From contig NC_081544.1 of the NCBI RefSeq assembly GCF_901000735.1, forward strand, positions 12,016,850 to 12,080,849: 64,000 bases of DNA, in the 5' to 3' direction. Positions within the stretch are counted from its first letter, which is position 1; every line of letters begins with the position of its first letter. This document shows, one piece after another, positions 33,701 through 47,040 of this stretch. The position numbers were made by a program, and so were the translations under genes. This DNA is from Corylus avellana (taxonomy: Eukaryota; Streptophyta; Magnoliopsida; Fagales; Betulaceae). Below the pieces are notes generated by a model that saw only the letters and a list, made by a program, of their open reading frames with translations, did not search any database and was not told where the DNA came from.

Positions 33701-36700
33701 ATGTAAAAAGCAATGCAGGAGAAGAAAGAAACAATTACCCATCAAGGGGATTTACCAAGCCAGGAAAGTAGTCACCAAAAGCTAATTTGTTGATCCTGTG
33801 ACTGATCTGTATCGTGCACAAGACAGTTAAAACAGTCGTGATCTCAAATTTAGAACATAATACTCCAGGAAAAATGATAAAGCTATGTTAAAATTCCATA
33901 AAAGAAGATTTTGTTTAAACCAAAGAATTTTTGGTACTAAGGTAATCTTACATTATAACTACCCTGTTGGAAACCAAGCAAATCGTGTCCCTGAACAACT
34001 GCATGCTGAAAGCTTTTCCCAAGTGCAAAATCAAACTTTCCAGCAACTTTATTAACTTCAATTGATCCATGAATATTACATCCTTCACCTTCCTCATTCT
34101 TGATCTTTTCAATATAACCTTCTCGTTTGCACTGAAAGCCAAAGGACAAAATAGGAAAGTCAAAAAACAATGTAAAGCTACAGAAAACAACTCACCAAGC
34201 TTGGGAACTGAAATATGCATCGAGCATTTTCAGTTGAAAACGTAAAAGTTTACACAAACTGCACAAGACAACTAAAAAAATAAAAGTTTTTCTTTATAAC
34301 TAATCAAGATATCATTAAAAGAGTAAAGTGCCTCCATGTACACATGAATTATACAAGAGAAGCCACCAAGTTATAGGGGCAAAAAGAACAAAAAAAATCA
34401 TGATAATTAATCACTAAAAGAGAAACAAAAGCAACTGTCGAAAGGTACAATATGTTGAAAAATAAAAACTTAATCTCCATTAAAGTTCTCCCACAATCCT
34501 CAAAACTTCTATCATTCATTTACCTCTATAGACATTAGACACCATAAAAGACACAAAGGCACCATCTTCCACACAACAGCACTCAGAGTGCTGCTGACTA
34601 TCCATCAACAACCATACAAATCAACTACTCGTCTAGGCATACCCAAGACAACACAAATCAAATGAAGAAAACATTCTTAATGGTACAAGCAACCTCACAA
34701 TGAAGCAAAAGATGGTCCATGGACACCCCATTCCTTTCACACATACAACACCAACAACCACAATGACCGCCACTTCCGGAAATTGTCCATAATAAGGATC
34801 TTTCCTAGGCCTCAAACCAACCAAAAAGGCCACCCTCAATAAAACCTTAGTCTGCCAAACACTTTTCCAAGGAAAACAGAAACCATCATGACTACCCATG
34901 ACACTGTAGAAGGATTTAATACCAAACAACCCTCTTTTGAAAGGCACCACAACTTGTCCTCCCCTTTCCCGTCTCATTCTCACTATATACAACACCATAA
35001 ACAACAAGGAAAAGGCTACAACCTTCAAATCAAGAGCCACTCTAACAAAGTTCACATTCCACTGAATAGTACTTACTAGAAATTCCGCGTGAGTTGCCAC
35101 AGAAGCAACCTTTGGGCAAGCAACACCAAATAAAACTGGAAAGGCTTCCTTGAGGGTTGTATCCCCACACCAAAGATCATGCCAGAATCTAACCTTTGGG
35201 CCATTTCCCACATCAAATCTAGTATGACTACAAAACTTCCCCCAACCTCTCATAATTTTCTTCTTTAAACCCGCCCACATGCCCCAATAGGCTCACTAGA
35301 ACACCACCCTCCCCGTAAACTTTCATTTCGAGAGTCCACCATCACTATCCACCAATGCTCTCCCTCAAGCCCATAGCGCCAAAGCCATTTACTTAAGCGA
35401 GCAAGATTGAACCTCAGCAAGTTCCTATCCCCTAATCCTCCCACAGAGATTGGTGAACAAACCATAGACCATCTCACCAAGTGATATTTGAATTCTTCAC
35501 CTAGCTCACCCTATGTAGAAATCACGTTGGAGCTTCTCAATACAGTTTGCAACACTCATAGGAAGAGGAAATAGGAGTGTGAAGTAAGTAGCTAAGTCGA
35601 ATAAGCACATTAAGATCTAGAGTAGTTGTCTAGTGAAAACAGTTTTGAAAAAGAAAGACTTGTTCCACCACCTTCCTTTCACGCACTTCAAAATTTATGT
35701 CATTTCTTTCCCTACAAAGACACCACAAAAACAAATAAAACCATCTTCCACATTGTTGAACCTTGAAGACTACCACACCCCTTTTCCAACAGGCGAATAG
35801 ATCTCTACTATTTTAGGCTTCTTTTTTTTTTGATTAATGAGAACTTCATTGAAAAAGCGTAAGGCGCCATGAAATACACGGGCCAAATACACAAGCTTTT
35901 ACAAGCCCAAAACCCAAGAAACAGCAAACCCCAGCAAAAATCCTCCCAAACACCCTCCAAACCCAACAGAAACAACCAAGAAAGACCCCACAATCACACT
36001 AAAGACATCCAAAACCCACCTGAAGCCATACAACAAGGCGGCTCTACGCTCACAGGAACAATACAACAGACAAACCCCAACAAAAACCCTCCAAAAACAC
36101 CCCCAAAACCCAACAGAAGCAACCAAGTAAGACCCCACAAACACCCCAAAGGCACAAAAAAATCACTTGAAACCCCACAAAAAGACATCCCCCATCCAAC
36201 CCATGATCACCAACTACTACCTTCCCCTCCCCGAAATCGTCTTCGGTACGGAGAGGAGAGAAACAAACACTCAAAGAAGTCAGTTGCCAAGGAAGACTTA
36301 CCAATAACCGACGAAGATGAACCACCGATGAGGTCTATTGCCAGAGACAACGGCGACCAGGCCAGAATCTAAATTGATAGAGACAACCACTCACGCCACC
36401 ATCAAATTTGGAATCTCCGTTGGAGGCTGAGATCCCTCAACTATGGAATCTACCGATGGAGACTGAACAAAGGCTTCATTTGTGGTCACCGAAAGTAGAA
36501 CCATCGCCGGCAAAGCAACCAGGAACATAACCACCACAAGTGAAACAAAAACAAGGTTGGACACGCTCAAGGCCCTACAACCCTTAACCAAACCCTAATA
36601 GACCCTGAACTTAGAGGAAAGGATCTGAGGCTTGAACTTGGGCTTCTGTTTGGGCTTGTGAAGGGTAGCCCAACTCAGCCAATCACGCACCAAGGAAAAG

Positions 36701-39700
36701 CACCCAACATGCTTGGGCTTCAGAGAAAGCCCAAGTTCCTTCAAGACGTCCAAAAAGACCCCCAAAGCTCGAACCAACTCAGAATTCAAACTCACAAGCT
36801 GATCCTTCCACACCCAAGAAAAGTCAACAAACCCTTCTGCAAAACGATCCCTTCGACTACAACACCAACAAGGCACGCCACCTTCCCTCAAGCATTGGAC
36901 CTATGTTGGGCGGTAGAGCCATACCCAAACCAGGCTCACCCTGCTTCCCAAACTTCTTCCACACCAGAGAGGAAACATCATATGGTGAAGACCCAACTGT
37001 GGTTTCAATAAAGGTCAAAACCTTTCTCATCTCCCCAACAACTCGGCTCCATCCCCTCCCTTCATGGCCCTCAGGGGACAAAAACCACCCACTCCGACCA
37101 CCGACGGCGTAGATAGCCACTTCCAAGAAACAGTAGCCCTACCCAGACAACGAGCACCTTCGACCCCTCTTGAGAGGAAATGACAAACTCGAACCTAGGA
37201 TTGCACAATAACTCTTCCACCATCGAGCCAACCATGCGGAGCATTTGTAGCCCAAGACCACTACCATTAAAAATCTTAACCTTTTCTCCGGCCAGAGCTC
37301 AGACATACCTTCCACCACCAAAAAAATACAGGAATAAGCCTCCACGAAACACCGCTTCGCCATCCACAACCTTACGCGACAACCCCCAAGGAAGATCGCA
37401 CCCAACACACCTCCATGCACCACTCACATCGTCGCTGGAGTGATAGGAGCAATCTTACTTCAGCCGAGTAGCCACTCAAAACAATGACAAAACACCAATA
37501 GGCCTCCAACTTCAGTTGAGAATGGCCCAAAATCCAATAATAAAACCGTGCGGGCTTAGCTCAAAGCAGACAATATCATACCACTTAGAACAGGGGTGTT
37601 ACATAAAGGGACCTTACTCCGCCAAATACACTACCAAGGAAAGGGGGTGCTATCATGAGGTACAAGGACGTTATAGAAAGATCTAATGGTAAACATCCCT
37701 CTCTTGGCTAAAATGAATGTGTGGATAGTCGCATGAAATCAGGGGTGCCAGGTGTTCTTTGTAAATTGGACTTGGAAAAGGCCTATGACCATGTAAATTG
37801 GGACTTTGTTTTGTATTTGCTGCATAGATGTGGGTTTGGCGAGAGGTGGAGGGCTTGGATAGAGTGGCGTATCAAGACGGTAAGATTCTCCATTCTTGTG
37901 AATGGTTCTCCGGAAGGGTTCTTTAATAGTTCGAGGGGAATCCGGCAAGGGGATCCTCTCTCACCGTTATTGTTTGTGTTGGTTATGGAGGCTTTGAGTA
38001 AGATGGTGAATGCGACGGTTGACCAAGGCCTTTTGAAGGGTTTCTCGGTGGGAAATAGGGTCTTGTCGGAGTTGATGGTCTCCCATTCCTTATTTGCGGA
38101 TGATACCTTGATTTTTTGTGAAGACTCTATCGAGCAAATCCGGTATGTTCGTCTCATTCTCTTATGTTTTGAAGCTGTTTCTGGTTTGAGAGTGAATCTG
38201 GGAAAATCAAAGATTGTGGCCATTGGTGAGGTGGAGAACATTGGGGTTTTAGCTAACATCCTTGGGTGTAGTGTTGCCGATTTGCCTATGAAGTATTTGG
38301 GTCTCCCTCTAGGGGCGTCGTACAAGGATACGGCTATGTGGAATGAAGTGATCGAAAAGATGGAGCGTCAGTTGGCAGGTTGGAAGAGAATGTATCTTTC
38401 TAAAGGAGGTCGCTTAACCCTCATTAAGAGCACTTTGGCTAATCTTCCGACTTACTTTTTGTCTCTGTTTCCGATTCCGGCAAGTGTAGCTAAAAGGATT
38501 GAGAAAGTCCAAAGAGATTTCTTATGGGGAGGAATTGGGGATGAGCCCAAGTTGCATCTTGTAAGTTGGAACCAAGTTTGCAGCCCGCTTCGCTATGGGG
38601 GTCTTGGCATTCGGAAGTTGCACCAGTTTAATCAAGCTCTTTTGGGGAAATGGCTTTGGAGATACGCAAATGAGAACGGGGCTCTTTGGTGTAAGGTGAT
38701 CGAAGCTAAGTATGAAGACCAAGAAGGTGGGTGGTGCACGAAGGATGCTTCGGGCTCTCATGGTGTGGGTCTTTGGAAGCATATTCGGAATGGGTGGAAT
38801 TCCTTTGCCAAAGGTATTCGGTTTGAGGTGGGGGAGGGATCGAAAGTTCGTTTCTGGCATGATATTTGGTGTGGGGACAATTCTTTGAAGCAAGCTTTCC
38901 CGTCCTTATTCAATATCGCTAGACACAAAGATGCTTGGGTGAAGGATAATTTTATTGGGAGGAATGGGGTTGTTGAGTGGAATGTCATTTTCATACGATC
39001 GGTCCAAGATTGGGAGGTGGATTTGGTTTCTCCTTTCTTTGAGCGGTTGTATTCTTGCAAGGTTTCATTAGGCAGTGTAGATCGTATTTGCTGGTCTTCG
39101 TCCAAGCAGGGCAAGTTCGAGGTTAAGTCGTTCTACAAGGCCTTGTCCTTTTCTAGTCAAGAGGAGTTTCCTTGGAAGAGCATCTGGCGTACTAAGGCGC
39201 CTCAGCGGGTGGCTTTTTTCGGGTGGACTGCAGCCCTAGGGAAAATATTGACTCATGATACGTTGCGCAAGAGGAACATAGTGGTAGTGGAGTGGTGTTG
39301 TATGTGTAAGAAGAACGGAGAGTCAGTCGATCATCTTCTTCTTCACTGTGAGCTTGCAAGTGCTCTTTGGCACATGATTTTTCAGAGGTTTGGGTTGCAT
39401 TGGGTCATGCCTTGCCGGGTGAGGGACTTGTTTGCTATGTTGGTGGGCGGGAGGACGAGCTCGAAGCGCGGTGGTGTGGAAGATGATTCCTCTATGTCTT
39501 ATGTGGTGTATTTGGAATGAAAGAAATGCTAGATGTTTTGATAATTCCACTAGGACCATAGNNNNNNNNNNNNNNNNNNNNNNNNNNNNNNNNNNNNNNN
39601 NNNNNNNNNNNNNNNNNNNNNNNNNNNNNNNNNNNNNNNNNNNNNNNNNNNNNNNNNNNNNTACAATATGTTGAAAAATAAAAACTTAATCTCCATTAAA

Positions 39701-42700
39701 GTTCTCCCACAATCCTCAAAACTTCTATCATTCATTTACCTCTATAGACATTAGACACCATAAAAGACACAAAGGCACCATCTTCCACACAACAGCACTC
39801 AGAGTGCTGCTGACTATCCATCAACAACCATACAAATCAACTACTCGTCTAGGCATACCCAAGACAACACAAATCAAATGAAGAAAACATTCTTAATGGT
39901 ACAAGCAACCTCACAATGAAGCAAAAGATGGTCCATGGACACCCCATTCCTTTCACACATACAACACCAACAACCACAATGACCGCCACTTCCGGAAATT
40001 GTCCATAATAAGGATCTTTCCTAGGCCTCAAACCAACCAAAAAGGCCACCCTCAATAAAACCTTAGTCTGCCAAACACTTTTCCAAGGAAAACAGAAACC
40101 ATCATGACTACCCATGACACTGTAGAAGGATTTAATACCAAACAACCCTCTTTTGAAAGGCACCACAACTTGTCCTCCCCTTTCCCGTCTCATTCTCACT
40201 ATATACAACACCATAAACAACAAGGAAAAGGCTACAACCTTCAAATCAAGAGCCACTCTAACAAAGTTCACATTCCACTGAATAGTACTTACTAGAAATT
40301 CCGCGTGAGTTGCCACAGAAGCAACCTTTGGGCAAGCAACACCAAATAAAACTGGAAAGGCTTCCTTGAGGGTTGTATCCCCACACCAAAGATCATGCCA
40401 GAATCTAACCTTTGGGCCATTTCCCACATCAAATCTAGTATGACTACAAAACTTCCCCCAACCTCTCATAATTTTCTTCTTTAAACCCGCCCACATGCCC
40501 CAATAGGCTCACTAGAACACCACCCTCCCCGTAAACTTTCATTTCGAGAGTCCACCATCACTATCCACCAATGCTCTCCCTCAAGCCCATAGCGCCAAAG
40601 CCATTTACTTAAGCGAGCAAGATTGAACCTCAGCAAGTTCCTATCCCCTAATCCTCCCACAGAGATTGGTGAACAAACCATAGACCATCTCACCAAGTGA
40701 TATTTGAATTCTTCACCTAGCTCACCCTATGTAGAAATCACGTTGGAGCTTCTCAATACAGTTTGCAACACTCATAGGAAGAGGAAATAGGAGTGTGAAG
40801 TAAGTAGCTAAGTCGAATAAGCACATTAAGATCTAGAGTAGTTGTCTAGTGAAAACAGTTTTGAAAAAGAAAGACTTGTTCCACCACCTTCCTTTCACGC
40901 ACTTCAAAATTTATGTCATTTCTTTCCCTACAAAGACACCACAAAAACAAATAAAACCATCTTCCACATTGTTGAACCTTGAAGACTACCACACCCCTTT
41001 TCCAACAGGCGAATAGATCTCTACTATTTTAGGCTTCTTTTTTTTTTGATTAATGAGAACTTCATTGAAAAAGCGTAAGGCGCCATGAAATACACGGGCC
41101 AAATACACAAGCTTTTACAAGCCCAAAACCCAAGAAACAGCAAACCCCAGCAAAAATCCTCCCAAACACCCTCCAAACCCAACAGAAACAACCAAGAAAG
41201 ACCCCACAATCACACTAAAGACATCCAAAACCCACCTGAAGCCATACAACAAGGCGGCTCTACGCTCACAGGAACAATACAACAGACAAACCCCAACAAA
41301 AACCCTCCAAAAACACCCCCAAAACCCAACAGAAGCAACCAAGTAAGACCCCACAAACACCCCAAAGGCACAAAAAAATCACTTGAAACCCCACAAAAAG
41401 ACATCCCCCATCCAACCCATGATCACCAACTACTACCTTCCCCTCCCCGAAATCGTCTTCGGTACGGAGAGGAGAGAAACAAACACTCAAAGAAGTCAGT
41501 TGCCAAGGAAGACTTACCAATAACCGACGAAGATGAACCACCGATGAGGTCTATTGCCAGAGACAACGGCGACCAGGCCAGAATCTAAATTGATAGAGAC
41601 AACCACTCACGCCACCATCAAATTTGGAATCTCCGTTGGAGGCTGAGATCCCTCAACTATGGAATCTACCGATGGAGACTGAACAAAGGCTTCATTTGTG
41701 GTCACCGAAAGTAGAACCATCGCCGGCAAAGCAACCAGGAACATAACCACCACAAGTGAAACAAAAACAAGGTTGGACACGCTCGAGGCCCTACAACCCT
41801 TAACCAAACCCTAATAGACCCTGAACTTAGAGGAAAGGATCTGAGGCTTGAACTTGGACTTCTGTTTGGGCTTGTGAAGGGTAGCCCAACTCAGCCAATC
41901 ACGCACCAAGGAAAAGCACCCAACATGCTTGGGCTTCAGAGAAAGCCCAAGTTCCTTCAAGACGTCCAAAAAGACCCCCAAAGCTCGAACCAACTCAGAA
42001 TTCAAACTCACAAGCTGATCCTTCCACACCCAAGAAAAGTCAACAAACCCTTCTGCAAAACGATCCCTTCGACTACAACACCAACAAGGCACGCCACCTT
42101 CCCTCAAGCATTGGACCCATGTTGGGCGGTAGAGCCATACCCAAACCAGGCTCACCCTGCTTCCCAAACTTCTTCCACACCAGAGAGGAAACATCATATG
42201 GTGGAGACCCAACCGTGGTTTCAATAAAGGTCAAAACCTTTCTCATCTCCCCAACAACTCGGCTCCATCCCCTCCCTTCATGGCCCTCAGGGGACAAAAA
42301 CCACCCACTCCGACCACCGACGGCGTAGATAGCCACTTCCAAGAAACAGTAGCCCCATCTCCACCTCTCCAGACAACGAGCACCTTCGACCCCTCTTGAG
42401 AGGAAATGACAAACTCGAACCTAGGATTGCACAACAACTCTTCCACCATCGAGCCAACCATGCGGAGCATTTGTAGCCCAAGACCACTACCATTAAAAAT
42501 CTTAACCTTTTCTCCGGCCAGAGCTCAGACATACCTTCCACCACCAAAAAAATACAGGAATAAGCCTCCACGAAACACCGCTTCGCCATCCACAACCTTA
42601 CGCGACAACCCCCAAGGAAGATCGCACCCAACACACCTCCATGCACCACTCACATCGTCGCTGGAGTGATAGGAGCAATCTTACTTCAGCCGAGTAGCCA

Positions 42701-45700
42701 CTCAAAACAATGACAAAACACCAATAGGCCTCCAACTTCAGTTGAGAATGGCCCAAAATCCAATAATAAAACCGTGCGGGCTTAGCTCAAAGCAGACAAT
42801 ATCATACCACTTAGAACAGGGGTGTTACATAAAGGGACCTTACTCCGCCAAATACACTACCAAGGAAAGGGGGTGCTATCATGAGGTACAAGGACGTTAT
42901 AGAAAGATCTAATGGTAAACATCCCTCTCTTGAAAGGGGCCCAACGAAGCTTGTCTTCCCCTCCTCGGCTCAATCTAAGAGAGTACAACAAGTTAAAGAA
43001 CGAAACAAAGGCTTCCACCCAATCTTGAGCTACTCTGATAAAACTTACATTCCACCAATGAAAATTACTAGATAACTCCAAGTAAATTGCTGCGGAAGCA
43101 TCCATAGCGCAAGCAATACTATACAAAACTGGGAAAGCTTCCTTAAGGGCCTAAAATGCCACACTATATGTCATGCCAGAATCTAATCTTGAAGCCATCT
43201 CCCACTTCAAATCCGGTATAACTAAAGAATTACCTCCAACCCGTCCTCATATTTTTCCATAAATTTATATTGAAGCTAGAAAAAGAATACAAGCTAGAAA
43301 TGTACTAAATTGATTTCTATGATTGAAAAAGTTCTCCAATCCATGGATAGGGACAAAAGCATAAATATATTCTTTAGGGGGAAGAGAGCATACATTTTGT
43401 AGGGACCATCATTAATAAAATTTAAAAAATAAAAAAATCTTTCAAATTTTTGGATAAATTTCATCTTTAAAGGAAAGTATGGCTGCTAGGGGGGGCACAT
43501 TCTTGCCTGCCACAGATATTAACCTTAAGATTCAGAAGCAATAGAAATCCCTAATTCAATTTGCTCAACTTGTTCAAGATCCTAAATGTTGATGACCTTA
43601 GTTTTTACATTTTTATCAAAGAAAATTTGATGTGTGCTTGTCGCTTTCAATAAAACTGGCTATTACTTATCAAAAAAAAAAAAATTTGATGTGTGCTTGT
43701 GAAGTAAGAAAATACCCTGAAAAGGAAGAGTATTGCAAACTGACTAACCTGGTCTATCAGATCCATATTTGTTATAGCCCAGCCTTTTTTCCTATATGCT
43801 TCACGAACTTCTTCACATGAATTACAACAATCCTCATCAGACTGCAAATGGGAGCAAGCGAGAAATTAGGAAACAACAAAGCAAATACAGAAAGAACTGA
43901 CCTTTACAGATTGCTTAAATATGTTAGGGAATATTCTAATACAAATCAGCCAGAGATCAGTGCTACAGGAGAAAAAAGAATGGCAGGCGAGGATATTAAA
44001 TGAGCAATTAACACAACATTTTAATTTTAGCATATTGTGTCTCCGTCCTCTTTGCACAAATTTAATGTAAGTACACTAGATTAAGTCTTTAAAAACAAGA
44101 ACAATCAACAGAAGTTAGAACCCCATTGTGCAATGCATTTGAAATACAATGGTACTAATTTCCTAAAATTTTTATTTCATGAATAATACTATACAATGGT
44201 ATTAATTTCCTAATGTTGCCATCCAAACAAAGAATACCACTCTCGACGGCGCCTTAACTTTTTCGAAATACTCTTCCAAGGGATATTTGACCTTACATTA
44301 TTGGATACCTAATAATACGACTTAACGTCAAATGTTTTCCTTTGAAGATGGAATCCAGCAAATTGTATCCTCGCCTGCATGCCTTAGTGGGTGCCTTCTC
44401 ACCTATGTCTCTTAATGCTCAGTTATCAATGGTAACATTCAATTCCACCACACTTCCTATATTGATATGTAATAAGAAATTTTATCAAGAAAAGAAGAAA
44501 CTACGAGTATGTTTGTTAATGTGTTATGGGGAGTATTATTGTTGTTGATTTGAAAAGGTGTTTTGATTAGACGTAAAGGTGTAAACTCTTTTTAGAAGTT
44601 TTTTGTATTTTTTTTTTTTTTGATAAGTAATGTAGTATGTATCAAAAAAGCGCAAAGCGCCTCTAAGTACACAATAGAGTATACAAAGGAACCCAACCAA
44701 ACACCCTAACAAACCAAAAACCCAGAAAAACCTCTAAGTACACAAGGAAGAATACAAGGAACCCAACCAAACACCCAAAAAAAACCCTAGTGCACCTCAG
44801 GGGGAATCCTAGTGCACCTCCGGGGGAAAGGAAAATGCATTTTTCGACCCCAAAAATCCCCGCCGACGCTGGCCCTTCACCAGAGAGATGGAGCAATCCA
44901 GATTTTTGAACTCCCTCATCCCCTTGGCCTTAGGGGCAGAAGCTTCAACCAAGGGCTCCCTCTTTTCAATGACGGAAAAAAGGTCCCGAAGTTTTTTGTC
45001 TTCACTTCCCCAAGACAACCCCACAACGGAAGCGAGGCTCATTGCATCAAGCACCCTATCGGAATAGCCCTCCTCCCCTTCCACCGAAGTATCAACCACA
45101 ACCTCGGCAAGCAGGTCCTTGTTCTTATGCAACTGCTTTGAGACTTTTTCCTTCACCCTCCGAGTATACCATAGTTGGGACGTGGAAACAAAGGAATAAA
45201 TGGGAGTACCACTCTCTGTCATGCGAGGAAAAGGACGGCTAAGACTCCTACCCATCTCAGCCACCCCATCGGAAAGGGAAGTAGTCGAGAGAGAAGTGCA
45301 AACCTGAGACGAGGGCAAAGAGGCAGCAGCAGGGGAATGAAGACCCAGCTCAGCCACCCCAAAGGTAGGCGAGACAATAGAACCTACATGAACCTCCACC
45401 GGCAAAGTGGGAGAGACTTCCGGAATAAGGTCATTTCCCTTAGAAGACAAGGAAGATTCCTTTAACACCACCGGAGAGGGAGAGACAGCTCTCGGACCAA
45501 AGAACCCACGACGAATCAAACCTTTCGCCGGAGAAGAAGGACGAACAACCTGAGTTTCCTCCCCCTCAGAAAAAGGAACCTCCCTATCCCTGCAAAGAGG
45601 GCTCGCCGAAAAGTCCACCTTCCAAGGAACAGAGAAGGCCTCTTTGAGAACAGAAAGACGCACCGAATCAGAAAGCTCTGAAGACACAGGCGCACCTAGG

Positions 45701-47008
45701 CGGGCTTCAAGCACCGAAGAAAAAGAATCCTCCCAGTCCCTGCGAAAAGGGCTCGCCAGTAAATCCTCTGCAGAAGGGACAGAAAAACTAGGATCTGACA
45801 ACAGAGCAACGCCCTGAGAAGACCCATCACTGGCAAACCCAACCTTCTCGCCTAGAACTTGCACCGGAGAGAGAGAGAACTCCGCCGAGGAAGACCCATC
45901 GCTGGAATCCAAACCCGTGACTTGCAAACTCAAAGAAGACCTAGCCAACAGCTCCAAAACATCTTCAAAGACTAGAGGAAGCCCTGGAGAAGACACCAAG
46001 AGCGACGCAACAGCAGAAACAACCTTTGAAGGCAAAGAATTCGAGACAAATTCTGGATTTGAACCCAGCTCCGAACCTGGATCCAAGTTTTGACCCGACC
46101 CCGTTTTTGAAGACCGACCCGGAAGCGCAACCCAAAACAGAATTGGTTAGGCCCAAAATATGAACCCTTTTGCTCTTGCAATTGGGCTTCAAGGAAACCC
46201 CAGCATGGACCCAGTCCAACTTATGTTGGATTTGCCCTAAAAGCCTCAACAACCCACTAATACCGATGTTACCCTTTTTTGTGTTTTAGAAGAGTGTCTT
46301 GTGTTTTACGTTGTTTGTGAATGTATTTGTCTTGAGAACAAAAAACAAAAGCATTAATAAACATAGTCCAAGTACCCAGGGCACAAAAGGTTCGCCCTCC
46401 AAGATTGTTCCATCTTATAAGCTGGTCAAGTACAAGTGCTTTAGGATATCAGATGCAGCTGAAGGGGTAACTAAGCTGACCTAACTTCTTAAATAATCAT
46501 AGATAGGAATGCTACATCTTAGCCCCACTTCATCAAAAAGAAAATTTCACGTTCACAACATGATGTTCTACTTTAATTAGTTCAAACCTATGGATAAAAG
46601 AACTCAAGAATATGCAGAGAATTAAATAAAAATTTTATTAGATAAAGCACTTAAAATGAAGGTCTCAGGCATCTGAAAGGAAAAACTAGGTGGAAAAGTC
46701 CAAAATATAAGTATATGAAAAGCATCTGCTATAAATAATTTAAATATATAATAAAACTCTAAAATTGGATTTTCCAAAAGCAGGAGAGGCCCACAAGAAC
46801 CAAAACATAGAATGCTATGGTACAAGACAAATTATCTAGAATGGTAAGTTCAAAAGAAGATGATGAATTATTTTTCTTTAGCGTAAAAGGGGGAAGGGTG
46901 GGGAGGGGTGTAAGGTAAATAACTATGGATTGAAATATTGAAAAAGAAAAAAAACAAAAAACAAAAAAACAAAAAACAAAAACAAAAACAAAAAACAAAA
47001 ACCAAAAC

Positions 47009-47040
<32 letters not shown>

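Larger units (their letters stand above)
34446..37706. repeat. Duplicated block X, copy 1
   Basis: It is nearly identical to 39662-42932 at an offset of 5,216 bp. The offset becomes 5,226 bp after a 10-bp difference near 37,141. Only a few single-base differences are visible. Copy 2 begins exactly at the end of a 100-N gap. Confidence 0.95.
39662..42932. repeat. Duplicated block X, copy 2
   Basis: This repeats 34446-37706 in the same order: LINE zf-RVT on the minus strand (40496-39849), the ORF1-like LINE derivative (about 41,032-42,831) and the zf-RVT fragment at the right end. It differs by a few substitutions and a 10-bp insertion near 42,357. It joins smoothly to 42,933, so this copy shows the uninterrupted structure. 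Confidence 0.95.

Noticed and set aside
35869..36372. Plus-strand Pro/Asn/Lys-rich ORF of 167 codons (also at 41085-41588)
   Set aside because: It is antisense to the LINE-derived element and shows no family; its composition follows from reading C/A-rich antisense DNA.
37783..39114. Minus-strand ORFs of 118-180 codons
   Set aside because: They are shadows of the plus-strand LINE reverse transcriptase.
34633..40496. Two identical 215-codon minus-strand ORFs as a duplicated host gene
   Set aside because: They are LINE zf-RVT remnants, and the identity is explained by the repeated block around the assembly gap.
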